Origin: Thermoanaerobacteraceae bacterium
GTDB taxonomy: Bacteria > Bacillota > JADQBR01
Assembly: GCA_017656305.1 (NCBI GenBank)
Contig: JACDOG010000005.1
Location: 93,660-157,659, forward strand
Direction: 5' to 3'
DNA: 64,000 nucleotides
Shown: piece by piece, positions 35,435 to 44,574 of the stretch
How the letters are laid out: each line of letters begins with the position of its first letter
How positions within the stretch are numbered: the stretch's first letter is position 1
Position numbers and translations under genes: made by a program
Notes under the pieces: model-generated
The model's input: the letters and a program-made list of their open reading frames with translations, nothing else
The model's database searches: none
Told to the model about the DNA's origin: nothing

Positions 35435-35656
35435 TTACGCAAGAGCTTTATTAAGGTCAGCTAACATTCTTTCCAAATCAATACCGTACTTGAAAGCCAC
35501 TTTATCCAAAGGGTCAAACAACGAATTACAGCAAATACAAATAACATATTCTTTATCATAGGCCTTGAATACCGGTAAAGTTTCCGGATAGTTCTCCACT
35601 ATTTCCAGTATGGTCATATCCTTTGAAATCAATTCTCCTACCCTCTTTCTGCCCAA
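35435..35656 (-). CDS. DUF1858 domain protein
   Basis: A 73-aa protein dominated by the DUF1858 domain, ISKDMTILEIVENYPETLPVF, followed by a CICCNSLFD cysteine motif. The domain is common near hybrid-cluster and other Fe-S proteins and in small redox regulators. Start is uncertain: the TTG at 35656 is preceded by AGGTCGGG, but the conserved domain begins about nine codons later. It is the last gene of an operon with an activator ATPase (22-base gap) and a double-cubane cluster protein; possibly it helps maturation or electron delivery. Confidence 0.8.
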   Translation of the reverse strand: MGRKRVGELISKDMTILEIVENYPETLPVFKAYDKEYVICICCNSLFDPLDKVAFKYGIDLERMLADLNKALA

Positions 35657-35677
35657 GTTGAACCCGACCTAAAATCC

Positions 35678-36448
35678 TTATGCATGAGTTCTTTCTAATT
35701 CCCCGTAACCTTTTAAAGCCGCCCCTAATGCCCCCACAATTTGCGGGTGGCCAGGGACGTGCACCTTCTCTTTGCCGATAGCCTGTGCCAAAAATTGATC
35801 CATGCCGGGAATACAGGCCACACCGCCGGTAAATACAATGTCGTCTTCCGGGCCTACTCTGGACACCATCCCTGCAACCTTCTGGCAGATAGAATTTACC
35901 AGCCCCAGTGCGATGTTTTCCAACGCCACTTCCCGGTTCAATAGCGACACAACTTCGGATTCGGCAAAAACGGTACACATGCTGTTAATGGTAATCGCTT
36001 CTGTGGCCTGCTGTGCCCTTGCCACCATGTCCGCAAAGGAAATGTTAAGAGTTTTTTGCATGGTCTCTAAAAACTTTCCCGTACCGGCGGCACACTTGTC
36101 ATTCATTAAGAAATCAACTACCTGCCCGGCATCATTAAGCTTTATGACCTTACTGTCCTGGCCGCCGATATCTACCACCGTGCGACAATTGGGATAAAAG
36201 TACCTGGCTCCAATGCCATGCGCCTTGATCTCTGTTACGATATCGTGGGCAAAGGAACTGCGGGCGGAATGCCTCCCGTAACCCGTAGCAATTATCCTGT
36301 CATAGCAGGTTAGGTCGGCAACAGCCTGTTGGGCTCTCTCAATGGGGTTGTACCCGCTATCCATAACCCGAAAAAAAACAATTTCTTGCCGGTCAAGTCC
36401 TACAATTTTTATCGTTCGCGACCCGATGTCAATTCCCAATACCCGCAT
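35678..36448 (-). CDS. HgdC-type activator ATPase for the double-cubane cluster protein
   Basis: A 256-aa BadF/BadG/HgdC-family ASKHA ATPase. Nucleotide motifs are LGIDIGSRTIKIV and VDIGGQDSKVIKL; the dimer-bridging [4Fe-4S] cysteines appear in NDKCAAGTGKFLE and SMCTVFAESEV. Such activators use ATP hydrolysis to push electrons at very low potential into a partner. The partner gene lies immediately upstream (11-base gap), which matches the DCCP/DCCP-reductase pairs known from acetogens such as Carboxydothermus rather than a 2-hydroxyacyl-CoA dehydratase, for which a second subunit would be needed. Confidence 0.88.
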   Translation of the reverse strand: MRVLGIDIGSRTIKIVGLDRQEIVFFRVMDSGYNPIERAQQAVADLTCYDRIIATGYGRHSARSSFAHDIVTEIKAHGIGARYFYPNCRTVVDIGGQDSKVIKLNDAGQVVDFLMNDKCAAGTGKFLETMQKTLNISFADMVARAQQATEAITINSMCTVFAESEVVSLLNREVALENIALGLVNSICQKVAGMVSRVGPEDDIVFTGGVACIPGMDQFLAQAIGKEKVHVPGHPQIVGALGAALKGYGELERTHA

Positions 36449-36459
36449 GGGTTACCACC

Positions 36460-37731
36460 TTACCTTAACATTTCCAGGAAAGCTTCAATACGGGTGCGTA
36501 TCTGTTCCGTATCATTATCACTGTAATCGGTTTCAATTATGATAACAGGAATACCCGCCTGCTTGAGTGCCCGTTCAATTTTCAGGTACTCCACGGCGTA
36601 ACCATGACAAAACTGCAAGTTATAATAAACTACCCCGTCTACATTAAATTTCTTGGCCAGGTGCAGTACATCTTCCACCCTGGCAGTGTTGGGCGTAAAG
36701 CAGGAACAGTTTATCTTCATATACCTGTCCGCCAAAGCGGCAATTTGCGCATCCAGAGTTGCCCCCGTATTAACTACCTGATTTTCAAAATACCTGGTAC
36801 CGATACAGCTTTCCTCACAAACCACCGCGCCACCGCTGGTTTCAATGATATGGTGCAACTGCCAGTTGGGTACTGCTGTGGGAGTTCCAGCAATCATTAT
36901 TCTGGGCGTTCCCTCTGAGAATACACCGGTACCGTCTTCTATTCTCTGTTCCAGTTCCTCTGCCAATGCCTGTCCTTTTTCAATAAATCTTTCGGGGTCG
37001 TCATAAAAAGCTATCTGGGTCACCAACAGAGCATCCTTCCCGCTAATGGGAATAGCGGCCGCTTTCCGTGCGTTATGAATTCTTTGAAGAACTGCTCTTT
37101 TCTTGTTAATCAGTTCAATCTTTGCAGCTAGCTTTTCCGGGGTAATATCGTTACCCGTCAGTTGTTCCATTTTTGTAATGTACGTTTTTATTTCCTCACC
37201 CCAATGTTGAATGTCTTTCTCCCGCTTCATCTGCGGAACGTCCATGACATGCACCGGAATGTACTCGTTTAACAACTCCCAACACTTCTTCTTTCCGTCA
37301 CATGTGGTTTCTCCTACCACCAGGTCCGCACTCTCGTAGTAAGGGCATGTTTTGCTGAGTTTTGCACCCATTCCCGCCTTAATCATGGGACAGAGATTTC
37401 TGGGCAGTACTTTTTCCCCGTCAGGCACCCAAAAATGTGAACCGGCACAAAGGCCTACACTGATTGCACCGGCAGCCAGTGACACTTCCTCGGGAACAAA
37501 CACGCAAAAAGTAGCCACCACTTTGCCACCTTTTGCCTTGTGGTCGGTCAGTTCCTGTATCCGCAATCCGTGAATTTCGGATACTAAAAAGTCATAGTAC
37601 TCCATGGCCGCAGGGCGATTTTCCTGTGATAAAAACATTTCCTCATACATGGACCCCAAAGCTACCATTAGCTGGTCGTGCCGTTCCAGGTCAAGACCTA
37701 AAGATTGCCAAAGAGCGGTATACTCCCCCAT
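36460..37731 (-). CDS. double-cubane cluster protein (HgdB/FldB family)
   Basis: A 423-aa protein of the 2-hydroxyacyl-CoA dehydratase D-component superfamily. Cysteines sit at VATFCVFVPEE, GLCAGSHF, RNLCPMIKAG, KTCPYYESAD, TTCDGKKKCWE and VCEESCIG. A single subunit plus activator, without a second dehydratase subunit or CoA-transferase, points to the double-cubane [8Fe-9S] proteins that reduce small molecules such as acetylene or azide in vitro. Physiological substrate unknown. It is the first gene of the three-gene unit; the leader upstream contains foldable sequence. Confidence 0.82.
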   Translation of the reverse strand: MGEYTALWQSLGLDLERHDQLMVALGSMYEEMFLSQENRPAAMEYYDFLVSEIHGLRIQELTDHKAKGGKVVATFCVFVPEEVSLAAGAISVGLCAGSHFWVPDGEKVLPRNLCPMIKAGMGAKLSKTCPYYESADLVVGETTCDGKKKCWELLNEYIPVHVMDVPQMKREKDIQHWGEEIKTYITKMEQLTGNDITPEKLAAKIELINKKRAVLQRIHNARKAAAIPISGKDALLVTQIAFYDDPERFIEKGQALAEELEQRIEDGTGVFSEGTPRIMIAGTPTAVPNWQLHHIIETSGGAVVCEESCIGTRYFENQVVNTGATLDAQIAALADRYMKINCSCFTPNTARVEDVLHLAKKFNVDGVVYYNLQFCHGYAVEYLKIERALKQAGIPVIIIETDYSDNDTEQIRTRIEAFLEMLR

Positions 37732-38093
37732 CGATTTCTCCTCCTCGCAAAATTGATTTCCAAAATCATTGTAAGCCAGGATGCTCCTGCAATACCAATA
37801 GAGTTTATCAATAGGGAAGCCATTCCTATTGGCGTCCTTTATAAAGGCACCCTATTTTGACAAACCTAAAAGAAAAAGGTTTGCAGAAATTAATCCACAA
37901 ACCTTTAGTATCCCTTATTTTCCCTCTGGGACAATTCGGGTTTCCCGGTATCAAAACCATTATAAACTAACAATCCGTAATACGCATAACTACTTTGTGT
38001 CATAAAAAGTTATTTCTTGTCTCTATTTGTAAAAGATAGTAGAATAATAATTAAGAAAAATTCGGAAGGAATATGCAAGGGAGTGGACTTTAA
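37732..38093. promoter_or_regulatory. structured leader between the double-cubane operon and parM-like gene
   Basis: Reading on the minus strand towards the double-cubane gene there is a hairpin AAAGGTTTG/CAAACCTTT-like followed by TTCTTTT (37868-37905), which looks like a terminator or attenuator, then GGTGCCTTT/AAAGGACGCC and CCAATAG/CTATTGG pairs (37793-37850). The gene's ribosome site GAGGAGGAGAAATCG follows. This suggests leader-based control of the operon. A plus-strand promoter for the parM-like gene must also be here. Confidence 0.4.
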
Positions 38094-39179
38094 GTGTTGG
38101 AAAATCTGCAAACTGTCGGTGTAGATATGGGATACGGATGGGCCAAAATCTGGTCGGACCAGCAATACCACAAATTTCCCGCAGTTATTTCCTGGGGTAA
38201 CGACCGCAACTTGGCCCGGGTAGTAGAAACTTTTAAGACGTCGGAGATACCCCTGGACGTGGAAGTAGTTAACGAAACTACCGGGGTAAAGGGACATTTT
38301 TTTATTGGTGATTTAGCCGTACGGGAAGGTGAACAGCCCACTTACATGTGGTCCAAAAACAAGGCGGCAGACGACATGTCCCTGGCCTGTCTTGCCACCT
38401 CGTTAGCACTGGTCGCTAATAACGAGCAACAAGACTTTTATGTTATTACCGGACTGCCCGTAGCTCATTTTGGCACCCAACTGAAACAGGAATACGAAAA
38501 GGCACTAAAAGGAAGCAAGTTTACCGTTAAGTTTCTAAGCGGTTATCTGGAAAAACAAACTAGAGAGATTCGTATTTTAGCTGCTAAAGTGCTACCACAG
38601 GGGTATGGAGCCTACCTGGACCAGCTTCTCAATGCTAACGGCAATGTTGCACGCACTGAATACTTGGCACCAACGGGTATCATCGATATCGGTTTTAAAA
38701 CTACTGACATTGTCTATGTCAACGATATGCAGCCCATAGACAGGTCCTCTTTTCCGTTGGAACTGGGCATGAGCTGGGCATACGAACAACTGCAAAGGCA
38801 GCTGAATGCAACTTATGATATTCAGAAATCTCTAGAGGAAATAGAAGAAATTTTTCTAAATAAAAAAGTACGCATCCACAGGGAATATAGGGATATCACG
38901 CCCTGGATTGAAACTGCCTGCAGGGCACTGACCGGAAGATTAAGAAACGAAATTGCCCGTAAGTGGGCCAATATTACCGACCTGGAAAACATCGTCATAG
39001 CAGGCGGCGGGGGGGTAGCCCTTTTTGAATACCTGGATTACCCGCAAAAAATCCTCTCCACTGACGCTCAATTTGCAAACGCCCGCGGATTTTGGAAGGC
39101 AGGAAAGAGAATTACTGGGGGTATAAAGGATGACACAGAAAATTCCACCAATAACAGTAAAGTGGACCAAACGGGATGA
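38094..39179 (+). CDS. ParM/StbA-like actin-type ATPase
   Basis: A 361-aa actin-fold protein: phosphate-1 loop VGVDMGYGWAK, phosphate-2 IIDIGFKTTDIVYV and adenosine motif IVIAGGGGVALFEYL. It resembles ParM/Alp-type filament proteins that segregate plasmids or position DNA. The start is a TTG or the codon at 38094 after AGGGAGTGGACTTTAAG. A second gene overlaps its end by 50 bases in another frame, as in parM-parR pairs. There is no plasmid replication gene in this window, so a chromosomal or integrated-element role is likely. Confidence 0.85.
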   Translation: MLENLQTVGVDMGYGWAKIWSDQQYHKFPAVISWGNDRNLARVVETFKTSEIPLDVEVVNETTGVKGHFFIGDLAVREGEQPTYMWSKNKAADDMSLACLATSLALVANNEQQDFYVITGLPVAHFGTQLKQEYEKALKGSKFTVKFLSGYLEKQTREIRILAAKVLPQGYGAYLDQLLNANGNVARTEYLAPTGIIDIGFKTTDIVYVNDMQPIDRSSFPLELGMSWAYEQLQRQLNATYDIQKSLEEIEEIFLNKKVRIHREYRDITPWIETACRALTGRLRNEIARKWANITDLENIVIAGGGGVALFEYLDYPQKILSTDAQFANARGFWKAGKRITGGIKDDTENSTNNSKVDQTG

Positions 39180-39450
39180 GACCATCACCACATGGCTCAC
39201 CCAATTCCCTGAATCTATTAGAGAAACGGTAATCAAAGAAGTACTCAAAGACTACATTCTTTACGGGGAAACTGACAATCCCATACCTACGGTTCAAGCA
39301 CTGAAAAACAGTAGCAAACAGGAGGTCCCTGCGGAAGCAAATGACACACAGGGAGAAACATCTCTTAACTTTACCCAACAGTTAAAAACAGTACCCGTTT
39401 CCACAGAAAAAGCCAACGAAAAACTCAATGCCATTCTCCAAAGTTTATAA
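39130..39450 (+). CDS. partner gene overlapping the parM-like gene
   Basis: A 106-aa soluble protein whose frame begins 50 bases before the end of the actin-like gene. The first 55 residues are predicted helical with a basic/aromatic pattern (TVKWTKRDETITTWLTQF, then ESIRETVIKEVLKDYIL); the rest is polar and disordered-looking. Size and position fit a ParR-like DNA-binding adaptor that links the filament to DNA, but no ribbon-helix-helix signature can be confirmed by eye. It ends at a strong terminator. Confidence 0.65.
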   Translation: MTQKIPPITVKWTKRDETITTWLTQFPESIRETVIKEVLKDYILYGETDNPIPTVQALKNSSKQEVPAEANDTQGETSLNFTQQLKTVPVSTEKANEKLNAILQSL

Positions 39451-39464
39451 TAACCCGAATCAAA

Positions 39465-39508
39465 TAAAAAAAGAGACGCTTGATAATGGTTTGGCGTCTC
39501 TTTTTTTA
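39465..39508 (+). terminator. terminator after the parM-like pair
   Basis: Stem AAAGAGACGC/GCGTCTCTTT (about 39470-39479 and 39494-39503) followed by a run of T on the plus strand. Confidence 0.92.
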
Positions 39509-39624
39509 TACCCCGAAGGAAGCCACCCGGAGTATTAAAAAATCTGCCCGCCATACTTGATCAACATTTCCGCTGTATTTAAATACACCCACAACCATAC
39601 CTAAACCTACAATTTCTCTAGGTT

Positions 39625-39670
39625 AAAATAAAAAAGGGCCACGCGCCTAATAAAAACGGCAGCGCAACCC
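39625..39670 (-). terminator. terminator downstream of tRNA-Sec
   Basis: An imperfect GC-rich hairpin (GGGTTGCGC with GCGCGTGGCCC, 39662-39670 and 39636-39646) followed on the minus strand by TTTTTTATTTT, 16 bases after the CCA end of the tRNA. Confidence 0.8.
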
Positions 39671-39685
39671 TTGTTGACCTATATC

Positions 39686-39782
39686 TGGCGGGAGTGTGTG
39701 GGAATCGAACCCACCAGACGCAGGATCACTACGTCCCACTGGATTTGAAGTCCAGGCCGCACACCAGCACGAATCCACCCCC
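39686..39782 (-). tRNA. selC: tRNA-Sec (anticodon UCA)
   Basis: A 97-base tRNA on the minus strand with encoded CCA. The 8-base acceptor arm pairs GGGGGTGG with CACTCCC-type 3' bases, the anticodon loop reads CTTCAAA (anticodon TCA, decoding UGA), a long variable arm is present and the T arm is GTGGGTTCGATTCCCAC. The long acceptor and T stems and the UCA anticodon are diagnostic of selenocysteine tRNA. It lies about 100 bases after selB on the same strand. Confidence 0.95.
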
Positions 39783-39889
39783 ATTGCTTATCCAGTTGCT
39801 TAGATATTATAACATATACAACAATTATTTCAAGTTTTTATCGACAATACTTTAGGGGTTTTTCGCTGTTAAATAATGCCTTATCACGG

Positions 39890-41794
39890 CTAGAATAAAA
39901 TTCTCTTATCCTGAATTCTTTTGGTAAATTTAATCTGGTCAAAGTACTCAAGCAACGGTAAAACATACTTCCGGCTGCTGCCCAACAGGTCTCTGGCTTC
40001 ACCCAAGGTAACCGTCTTTTGTTCCTTGATATATTTTGCCAGCATTTTCTTGGCCCGTTCAACAGCTGATTTGGCAAACACCAGCTCATCACTAACCTTT
40101 TCCACCAAGCCGTTTCGCATCATATAACCCAGAATCTCAGTTGCCTCGGTTTCCGTTAATGACAGTTCAGCCATTATTTCTTTCCAGCCGGGAGGTAAAA
40201 AAGGCTTTTCTTCCAGCATGGCGACAATACTTTTCACTATCTGTTCTTGCCTGTCAGTTAACGAAACTTTAAACTCTTTAGTAGCAATTTCATTGGCATA
40301 AATTTTTACGTGCCCGTCACTTTCCAGCATGCTGACAAAGGCGTTAAACTGCCTGGCACTCCAGGAAGAAAACATCTTGCTTCTCAATTCCTCTTTGGGC
40401 ATTCCCGCACGTAACGGGAACTTTTCGTGATACCGGGACAGAAGCTCAACCAGTTCATCCGCAAGTTTCTCCTTGGTATCCCCGGCAATGACAAAAGTTA
40501 AGCCGTCGTAGACAAAGTTTTCCACACTTTGTTCCTGAGCCAGGTTGTCCACTGCTTCCTGCACTTCTTCCCGGGATAATGACAGGCTCTCCGCAATCCC
40601 GGAAATCTCCTCCAGTTTACCCTGCTGCGACAGGTGCTGCAAAATTAATTCCGCGGGAGAACCCTTTAGTTTAGTTGCCAACTGCTCCAAGATTTCCTGA
40701 CGGTACCGTTTATGCTTCTGGGCAACCGGTTCTATAACTACCCCGCCCCCAATAGTAAACATGGGCGAGTACGTGCGAATCACAAATTTATCCTGACGGG
40801 CCGCCACTATTGGCTCTTCCAATAACAGCTGGCAGAGACAGGTTTCTCCAGGTACCAGTTCTTCCCGGTCCAGCAGGTTAACCCTGGCAAATACCTCGGC
40901 AGTACCCAGGTGTAACCTGATGCGCGCCCGCTGCTTCAGCGGTTTAGTTACGGATTTAATCAATTTTAACTGCACATCCATACGATATGAAGGCGTCAGT
41001 AAACCTGGCTCGGCCAGCATTTGCCCGCGGTGCAGCTGTTCCACTTCCACATTGGCCAGGTTAATTGCCACTCTCTGGCCAGCTACCGCCTCTGCCACAT
41101 CTTCACCGTGTACTTGTATATTGCGCACGCGGGAATTAATTCTCTCCGGCATAATTTCCACCTGGTCGCCAACACGCAGTTGCCCGCTCCATAGCGTACC
41201 GGTGACAACGGTACCAAAACCGGTCACGGTAAAAAAGCGGTCAATTGGCAAGCGCATTTTGCCCGTTGCCACCTTGGGCGGGGTTTCTTCAATTTTCTCC
41301 ACCAACACCTTGTGAAGCCGGTCCATTCCCTGCCCGGTAACAGCCGACACCGGTACGATAGGTGCATCCTCCAGTACAGTACCGGCCAGTGTTTCTTTTA
41401 TATCTTCTTTGACCAGTTCCAGCCAATCCTCATCAACCAGGTCCGCTTTGGTAATAACCACAATACCGTTTTTTACCTGCAACAAATCCAGAATAGCCAG
41501 GTGCTCCCGGGTTTGCGGCATGATACTTTCATCTGCAGCCACCACAAATAGGACAATATCAATTCCAGCCACACCGGCAAGCATCTGCCGGATAAAGCGT
41601 TCGTGGCCGGGTACATCCACTACGCCGACCCGAGTACCGTCGGGCAGTTTAAATGCTGCAAAACCCAGCTCAATAGAGATTCCGCGTTCCTGCTCTTCTT
41701 TGAGCCTGTCCGTTTTAACCCCCGTCAGGGCTTCCACCAGTACAGTTTTACCGTGGTCGATGTGCCCTGCAGTACCGATAATTACATAGCTCAT
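39890..41794 (-). CDS. selB: selenocysteine-specific elongation factor
   Basis: A 634-aa GTPase that carries Sec-tRNA to UGA codons next to a SECIS hairpin. The N-terminal G domain has GTAGHIDHGKT (residues 7-17), DVPGHERF and ITKADLVD; EF-Tu-like domains follow, and the C-terminal third consists of winged-helix domains that bind SECIS RNA. Stop-start spacing from selA is seven bases, so both are co-translated. With tRNA-Sec 107 bases downstream this is a full decoding cassette; selD is not in the window. Confidence 0.96.
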   Translation of the reverse strand: MSYVIIGTAGHIDHGKTVLVEALTGVKTDRLKEEQERGISIELGFAAFKLPDGTRVGVVDVPGHERFIRQMLAGVAGIDIVLFVVAADESIMPQTREHLAILDLLQVKNGIVVITKADLVDEDWLELVKEDIKETLAGTVLEDAPIVPVSAVTGQGMDRLHKVLVEKIEETPPKVATGKMRLPIDRFFTVTGFGTVVTGTLWSGQLRVGDQVEIMPERINSRVRNIQVHGEDVAEAVAGQRVAINLANVEVEQLHRGQMLAEPGLLTPSYRMDVQLKLIKSVTKPLKQRARIRLHLGTAEVFARVNLLDREELVPGETCLCQLLLEEPIVAARQDKFVIRTYSPMFTIGGGVVIEPVAQKHKRYRQEILEQLATKLKGSPAELILQHLSQQGKLEEISGIAESLSLSREEVQEAVDNLAQEQSVENFVYDGLTFVIAGDTKEKLADELVELLSRYHEKFPLRAGMPKEELRSKMFSSWSARQFNAFVSMLESDGHVKIYANEIATKEFKVSLTDRQEQIVKSIVAMLEEKPFLPPGWKEIMAELSLTETEATEILGYMMRNGLVEKVSDELVFAKSAVERAKKMLAKYIKEQKTVTLGEARDLLGSSRKYVLPLLEYFDQIKFTKRIQDKRILF

Positions 41795-41801
41795 CCATCC
41801 G

Positions 41802-43193
41802 TCACCCCGTTAACACTTCATGGAAGACTTTAACCAGTAATTTTTCATCCCCGGGCAAAAGCGTTCTCGGGTCAATCATCACCTTACCTTCTTGAACACG
41901 CACAATGACAGGCGGGTCGGTTTTTCTCAAGCTGGCAGCCAGGTTTTCGGCAGAAATTTGCTCACTTTGTATCTCAACCAGCCAGGTGTCTAATTCCGTA
42001 GTCGGCAGTGCCCCACCGCCGGGTTTGGACTTGCCGGGTACAGTTGCCACCCGATGTGCTCCTGGCAATGCAGAAAGCAGTGCTGCCAAATGCTCTGCTC
42101 GCTTCTTTAAAACTTCCGCTGGCTCGCTAAGCATTCTCATGGTAGGATTTTCCTGCAGCAACTGTTCTTTATCCAGGTAAGCCCTTAGCGTGGCTTCCAG
42201 CCCGGCTATGGTCATTTTATCCACTCTAATTGCCCGAGCCAGAGGATGTGATTTGATTCTTTCCACCAGTTCCCTTTTCCCAACAATAAAACCTGCCTGC
42301 GTGCCGCCCAGCAGCTTGTCCCCGCTGAAGGTCACTATATCCACACCGGCATTCAAACATTGCTGCACCGTTGGCTCACCGGGCAAGCCCAGTTCGGCTA
42401 AATCGATAAGACTGCCGCTGCCCAAATCTTCAATTACCGGTAAAGAATATTTCCTACCTAACGCTACCAGTTCTTCCCGCGTCGTTTCGTGGGTGAAACC
42501 AACCACCCGGTAATTACTGGTATGCACTTTTAATAGTACTCCGGTATTTTCGTTGATAGCCTGTTCATAATCTCGCGCATATGTTTTGTTTGTCGTTCCC
42601 ACTTCCCTGAGAATAGCACCGCTCTGGCTCATTACCTCAGGTACCCGGAAAGAACCGCCTATTTCAACCAGTTCTCCGCGAGACACTATTACTTCCCTGT
42701 CTTTCGCCAACGCTGATAGCACTATCAGTACGGCTGCCGCATTGTTGTTGACTACCATGGCAGCCGGAGCCCTGGTAATCTGACACACCAGTTCTTCAAT
42801 ATGACTGTGCCGAGAGCCCCGTTTTCCTTCTTCCAGGTCATACTCCAGGTTACTGTAACCCCCGGCAACCTTCACCACAGCGTCCACCGCGGCCTGCGAC
42901 AGAATTGCCCGTCCCAGATTGGTATGTAATACCACGCCTGTACCGTTTATTACCCGGCGCAAACGCGGTTTTTTCTTCGTTTCTATTAGCTGTAACACCC
43001 GGCCTGTAATCACTTCATCATCAGGTACCGAAGCAGTTTGCTGGATTTCTTGGCGCAACTGGTCCAGCACCTCACGAATAGCTTCCACTACCAGGTGCCT
43101 TGGCGCAGTCTGCAGTTGCTTTTCAACCTGAGGCTGCTGTAGCAGCTGGTGTACAGCCGGCAACCGCCTGAATAGTTCCTGCTTATCTGTCAT
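41802..43193 (-). CDS. selA: L-seryl-tRNA(Sec) selenium transferase
   Basis: A 463-aa PLP enzyme that converts Ser-tRNA-Sec to Sec-tRNA-Sec with selenophosphate. The catalytic lysine lies in TFSGDKLLGGTQAG; NGTGVVLHTNLGRA and NNNAAAVLIVLSALA are the other conserved family blocks. The ATG at 43193 follows GCGAGGTGTAATCTTG. It is the first gene of selA-selB-selC. The N-terminal helical domain typical of decameric bacterial SelA is intact. Confidence 0.96.
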   Translation of the reverse strand: MTDKQELFRRLPAVHQLLQQPQVEKQLQTAPRHLVVEAIREVLDQLRQEIQQTASVPDDEVITGRVLQLIETKKKPRLRRVINGTGVVLHTNLGRAILSQAAVDAVVKVAGGYSNLEYDLEEGKRGSRHSHIEELVCQITRAPAAMVVNNNAAAVLIVLSALAKDREVIVSRGELVEIGGSFRVPEVMSQSGAILREVGTTNKTYARDYEQAINENTGVLLKVHTSNYRVVGFTHETTREELVALGRKYSLPVIEDLGSGSLIDLAELGLPGEPTVQQCLNAGVDIVTFSGDKLLGGTQAGFIVGKRELVERIKSHPLARAIRVDKMTIAGLEATLRAYLDKEQLLQENPTMRMLSEPAEVLKKRAEHLAALLSALPGAHRVATVPGKSKPGGGALPTTELDTWLVEIQSEQISAENLAASLRKTDPPVIVRVQEGKVMIDPRTLLPGDEKLLVKVFHEVLTG

Positions 43194-43311
43194 CAAGATT
43201 ACACCTCGCAAACTTTCAGTACAGAAATTACCATCCGACAGGTAGTCTATTCTATTTCATCGCAAACAATTCCTCTATTAATAATACACCAAGTCCCCAG
43301 TTATCAACAAA

Positions 43312-43338
43312 TAAAAAAATGAGGACGCAAACGTCCTC
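43312..43338 (-). terminator. terminator of the M24 peptidase gene
   Basis: A 7-bp stem GAGGACG/CGTCCTC (43321-43327, 43332-43338) followed on the minus strand by ATTTTTTTATT; the stem begins at the gene's stop codon. Confidence 0.88.
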
Positions 43339-44516
43339 TAAATAATACAGATATCATCATCCATAGTAGTCAGTTTTTCCAGGCCGTCATCCTTGACCAC
43401 ATAGGTATTTTCTACTCCCACAATGCCTTCACCAGGGAAAATAAACTTAGGTTCAATGGCAATTACCGCGCCCGCCACCAAGGGCCGGTCATAACGGCTG
43501 GCCAGTACGGGCAGTTCGTCAACCTCCAGGCCCACCCCGTGCCCGACAAAGGGTAGAGTGTATTCAAAACCTAAAAAGTGTTTTGCCAGTCCCCTGTCTT
43601 CCGCAGTCTGCACCGCCAGTTCATATAGTTTTTGGCAGGAAACACCCGGTTTGGCCTCCTCAACCAGTCTATTTTGAATATCAACAGCAGCCTGGTGGGC
43701 CTCCATCAGGTGCTTGGGAAGAGGACCCAGGCTAAACACTCGCGTCATATCCACCTGATACCCGTGATAATATCCCATGTGGTCTACGAAAATTGGTTCA
43801 TGTGGTTTAATTTTTTTCCATCCCGCACTTTGGGGAAACACCGGGCTGAGGCCCTGTCCCCCCGCAGGCCCTTCAAAACTGCTGGGTATACTACCGCTTT
43901 CCCCCGATAGAACCTGCCCGAATAGCAGATGCTGGTTAAAACCTCTCATGGGAGTAAGCCCCAAATGCCCCCGCTTTCTTTCCAGGGACTCTATCTCAGC
44001 AGCCAGTTCGATTTCAGTCATTCCCTCTTTGATTATACGCGGAATCTGCCGAAAAACCTCCAAGTGCAATTGAGCAGCCTTTTTGGTAAGTTCAATTTCT
44101 TGCGGTGACTTGACCATGCGCTGCAGGCGAATAATATTTGAGACGTCACTGAACTCGGCTTCCGGAAACAGTTTTTGATAGTACAAATAATTTTTTACCG
44201 GCAGCACATCCATTTCCAAACCAATTCGCCGCGGCCGGTACCCCAGTTGCTTTATCACTATATCCGGCAGGTTTTTAAGGCTCTGTAATGCTTGTACCTG
44301 TTTGAGCGGCGATTCTTTAACAGCGCGGTCAAAATCCTTCTTCACCAGCAATAGAGGTTCTCCCTCAGCAGGCACAACCAAATGTGCATTTTGTGCTGTC
44401 CCGGAATAATAAAACAGGTCCTTATCCTGGACGACCAGTGCGCAGTCAAGTTCTTTCTTTTTCAGCTGTACCTGTAACTGCCGGATGCGCTTGTAAAATT
44501 CCTCAGCAGAAAACAT
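43338..44516 (-). CDS. M24 family Xaa-Pro aminopeptidase
   Basis: A 392-aa metallopeptidase with an N-terminal creatinase-like domain (to about residue 140) and a C-terminal pita-bread domain. Metal ligands are visible in VDHMGYYHGYQVDMTRVF, GHGVGLEVDELP, AIEPKFIFPG and VGVENTYVV. It is cytoplasmic and cleaves peptides with proline in second position, though some family members act on other substrates. ATG follows AATGAGGTGATTGG. Single gene with its own terminator. Confidence 0.9.
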   Translation of the reverse strand: MFSAEEFYKRIRQLQVQLKKKELDCALVVQDKDLFYYSGTAQNAHLVVPAEGEPLLLVKKDFDRAVKESPLKQVQALQSLKNLPDIVIKQLGYRPRRIGLEMDVLPVKNYLYYQKLFPEAEFSDVSNIIRLQRMVKSPQEIELTKKAAQLHLEVFRQIPRIIKEGMTEIELAAEIESLERKRGHLGLTPMRGFNQHLLFGQVLSGESGSIPSSFEGPAGGQGLSPVFPQSAGWKKIKPHEPIFVDHMGYYHGYQVDMTRVFSLGPLPKHLMEAHQAAVDIQNRLVEEAKPGVSCQKLYELAVQTAEDRGLAKHFLGFEYTLPFVGHGVGLEVDELPVLASRYDRPLVAGAVIAIEPKFIFPGEGIVGVENTYVVKDDGLEKLTTMDDDICII

Positions 44517-44574
44517 CCAATCACCTCATTTATCACAATATTCTGATATAATTTACCAAAAAAAATTGCTCGCG

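Noticed and set aside
41409..41789. Plus-strand Ser/Thr-rich frame across selB
   Set aside because: Antisense shadow of the SelB G domain.
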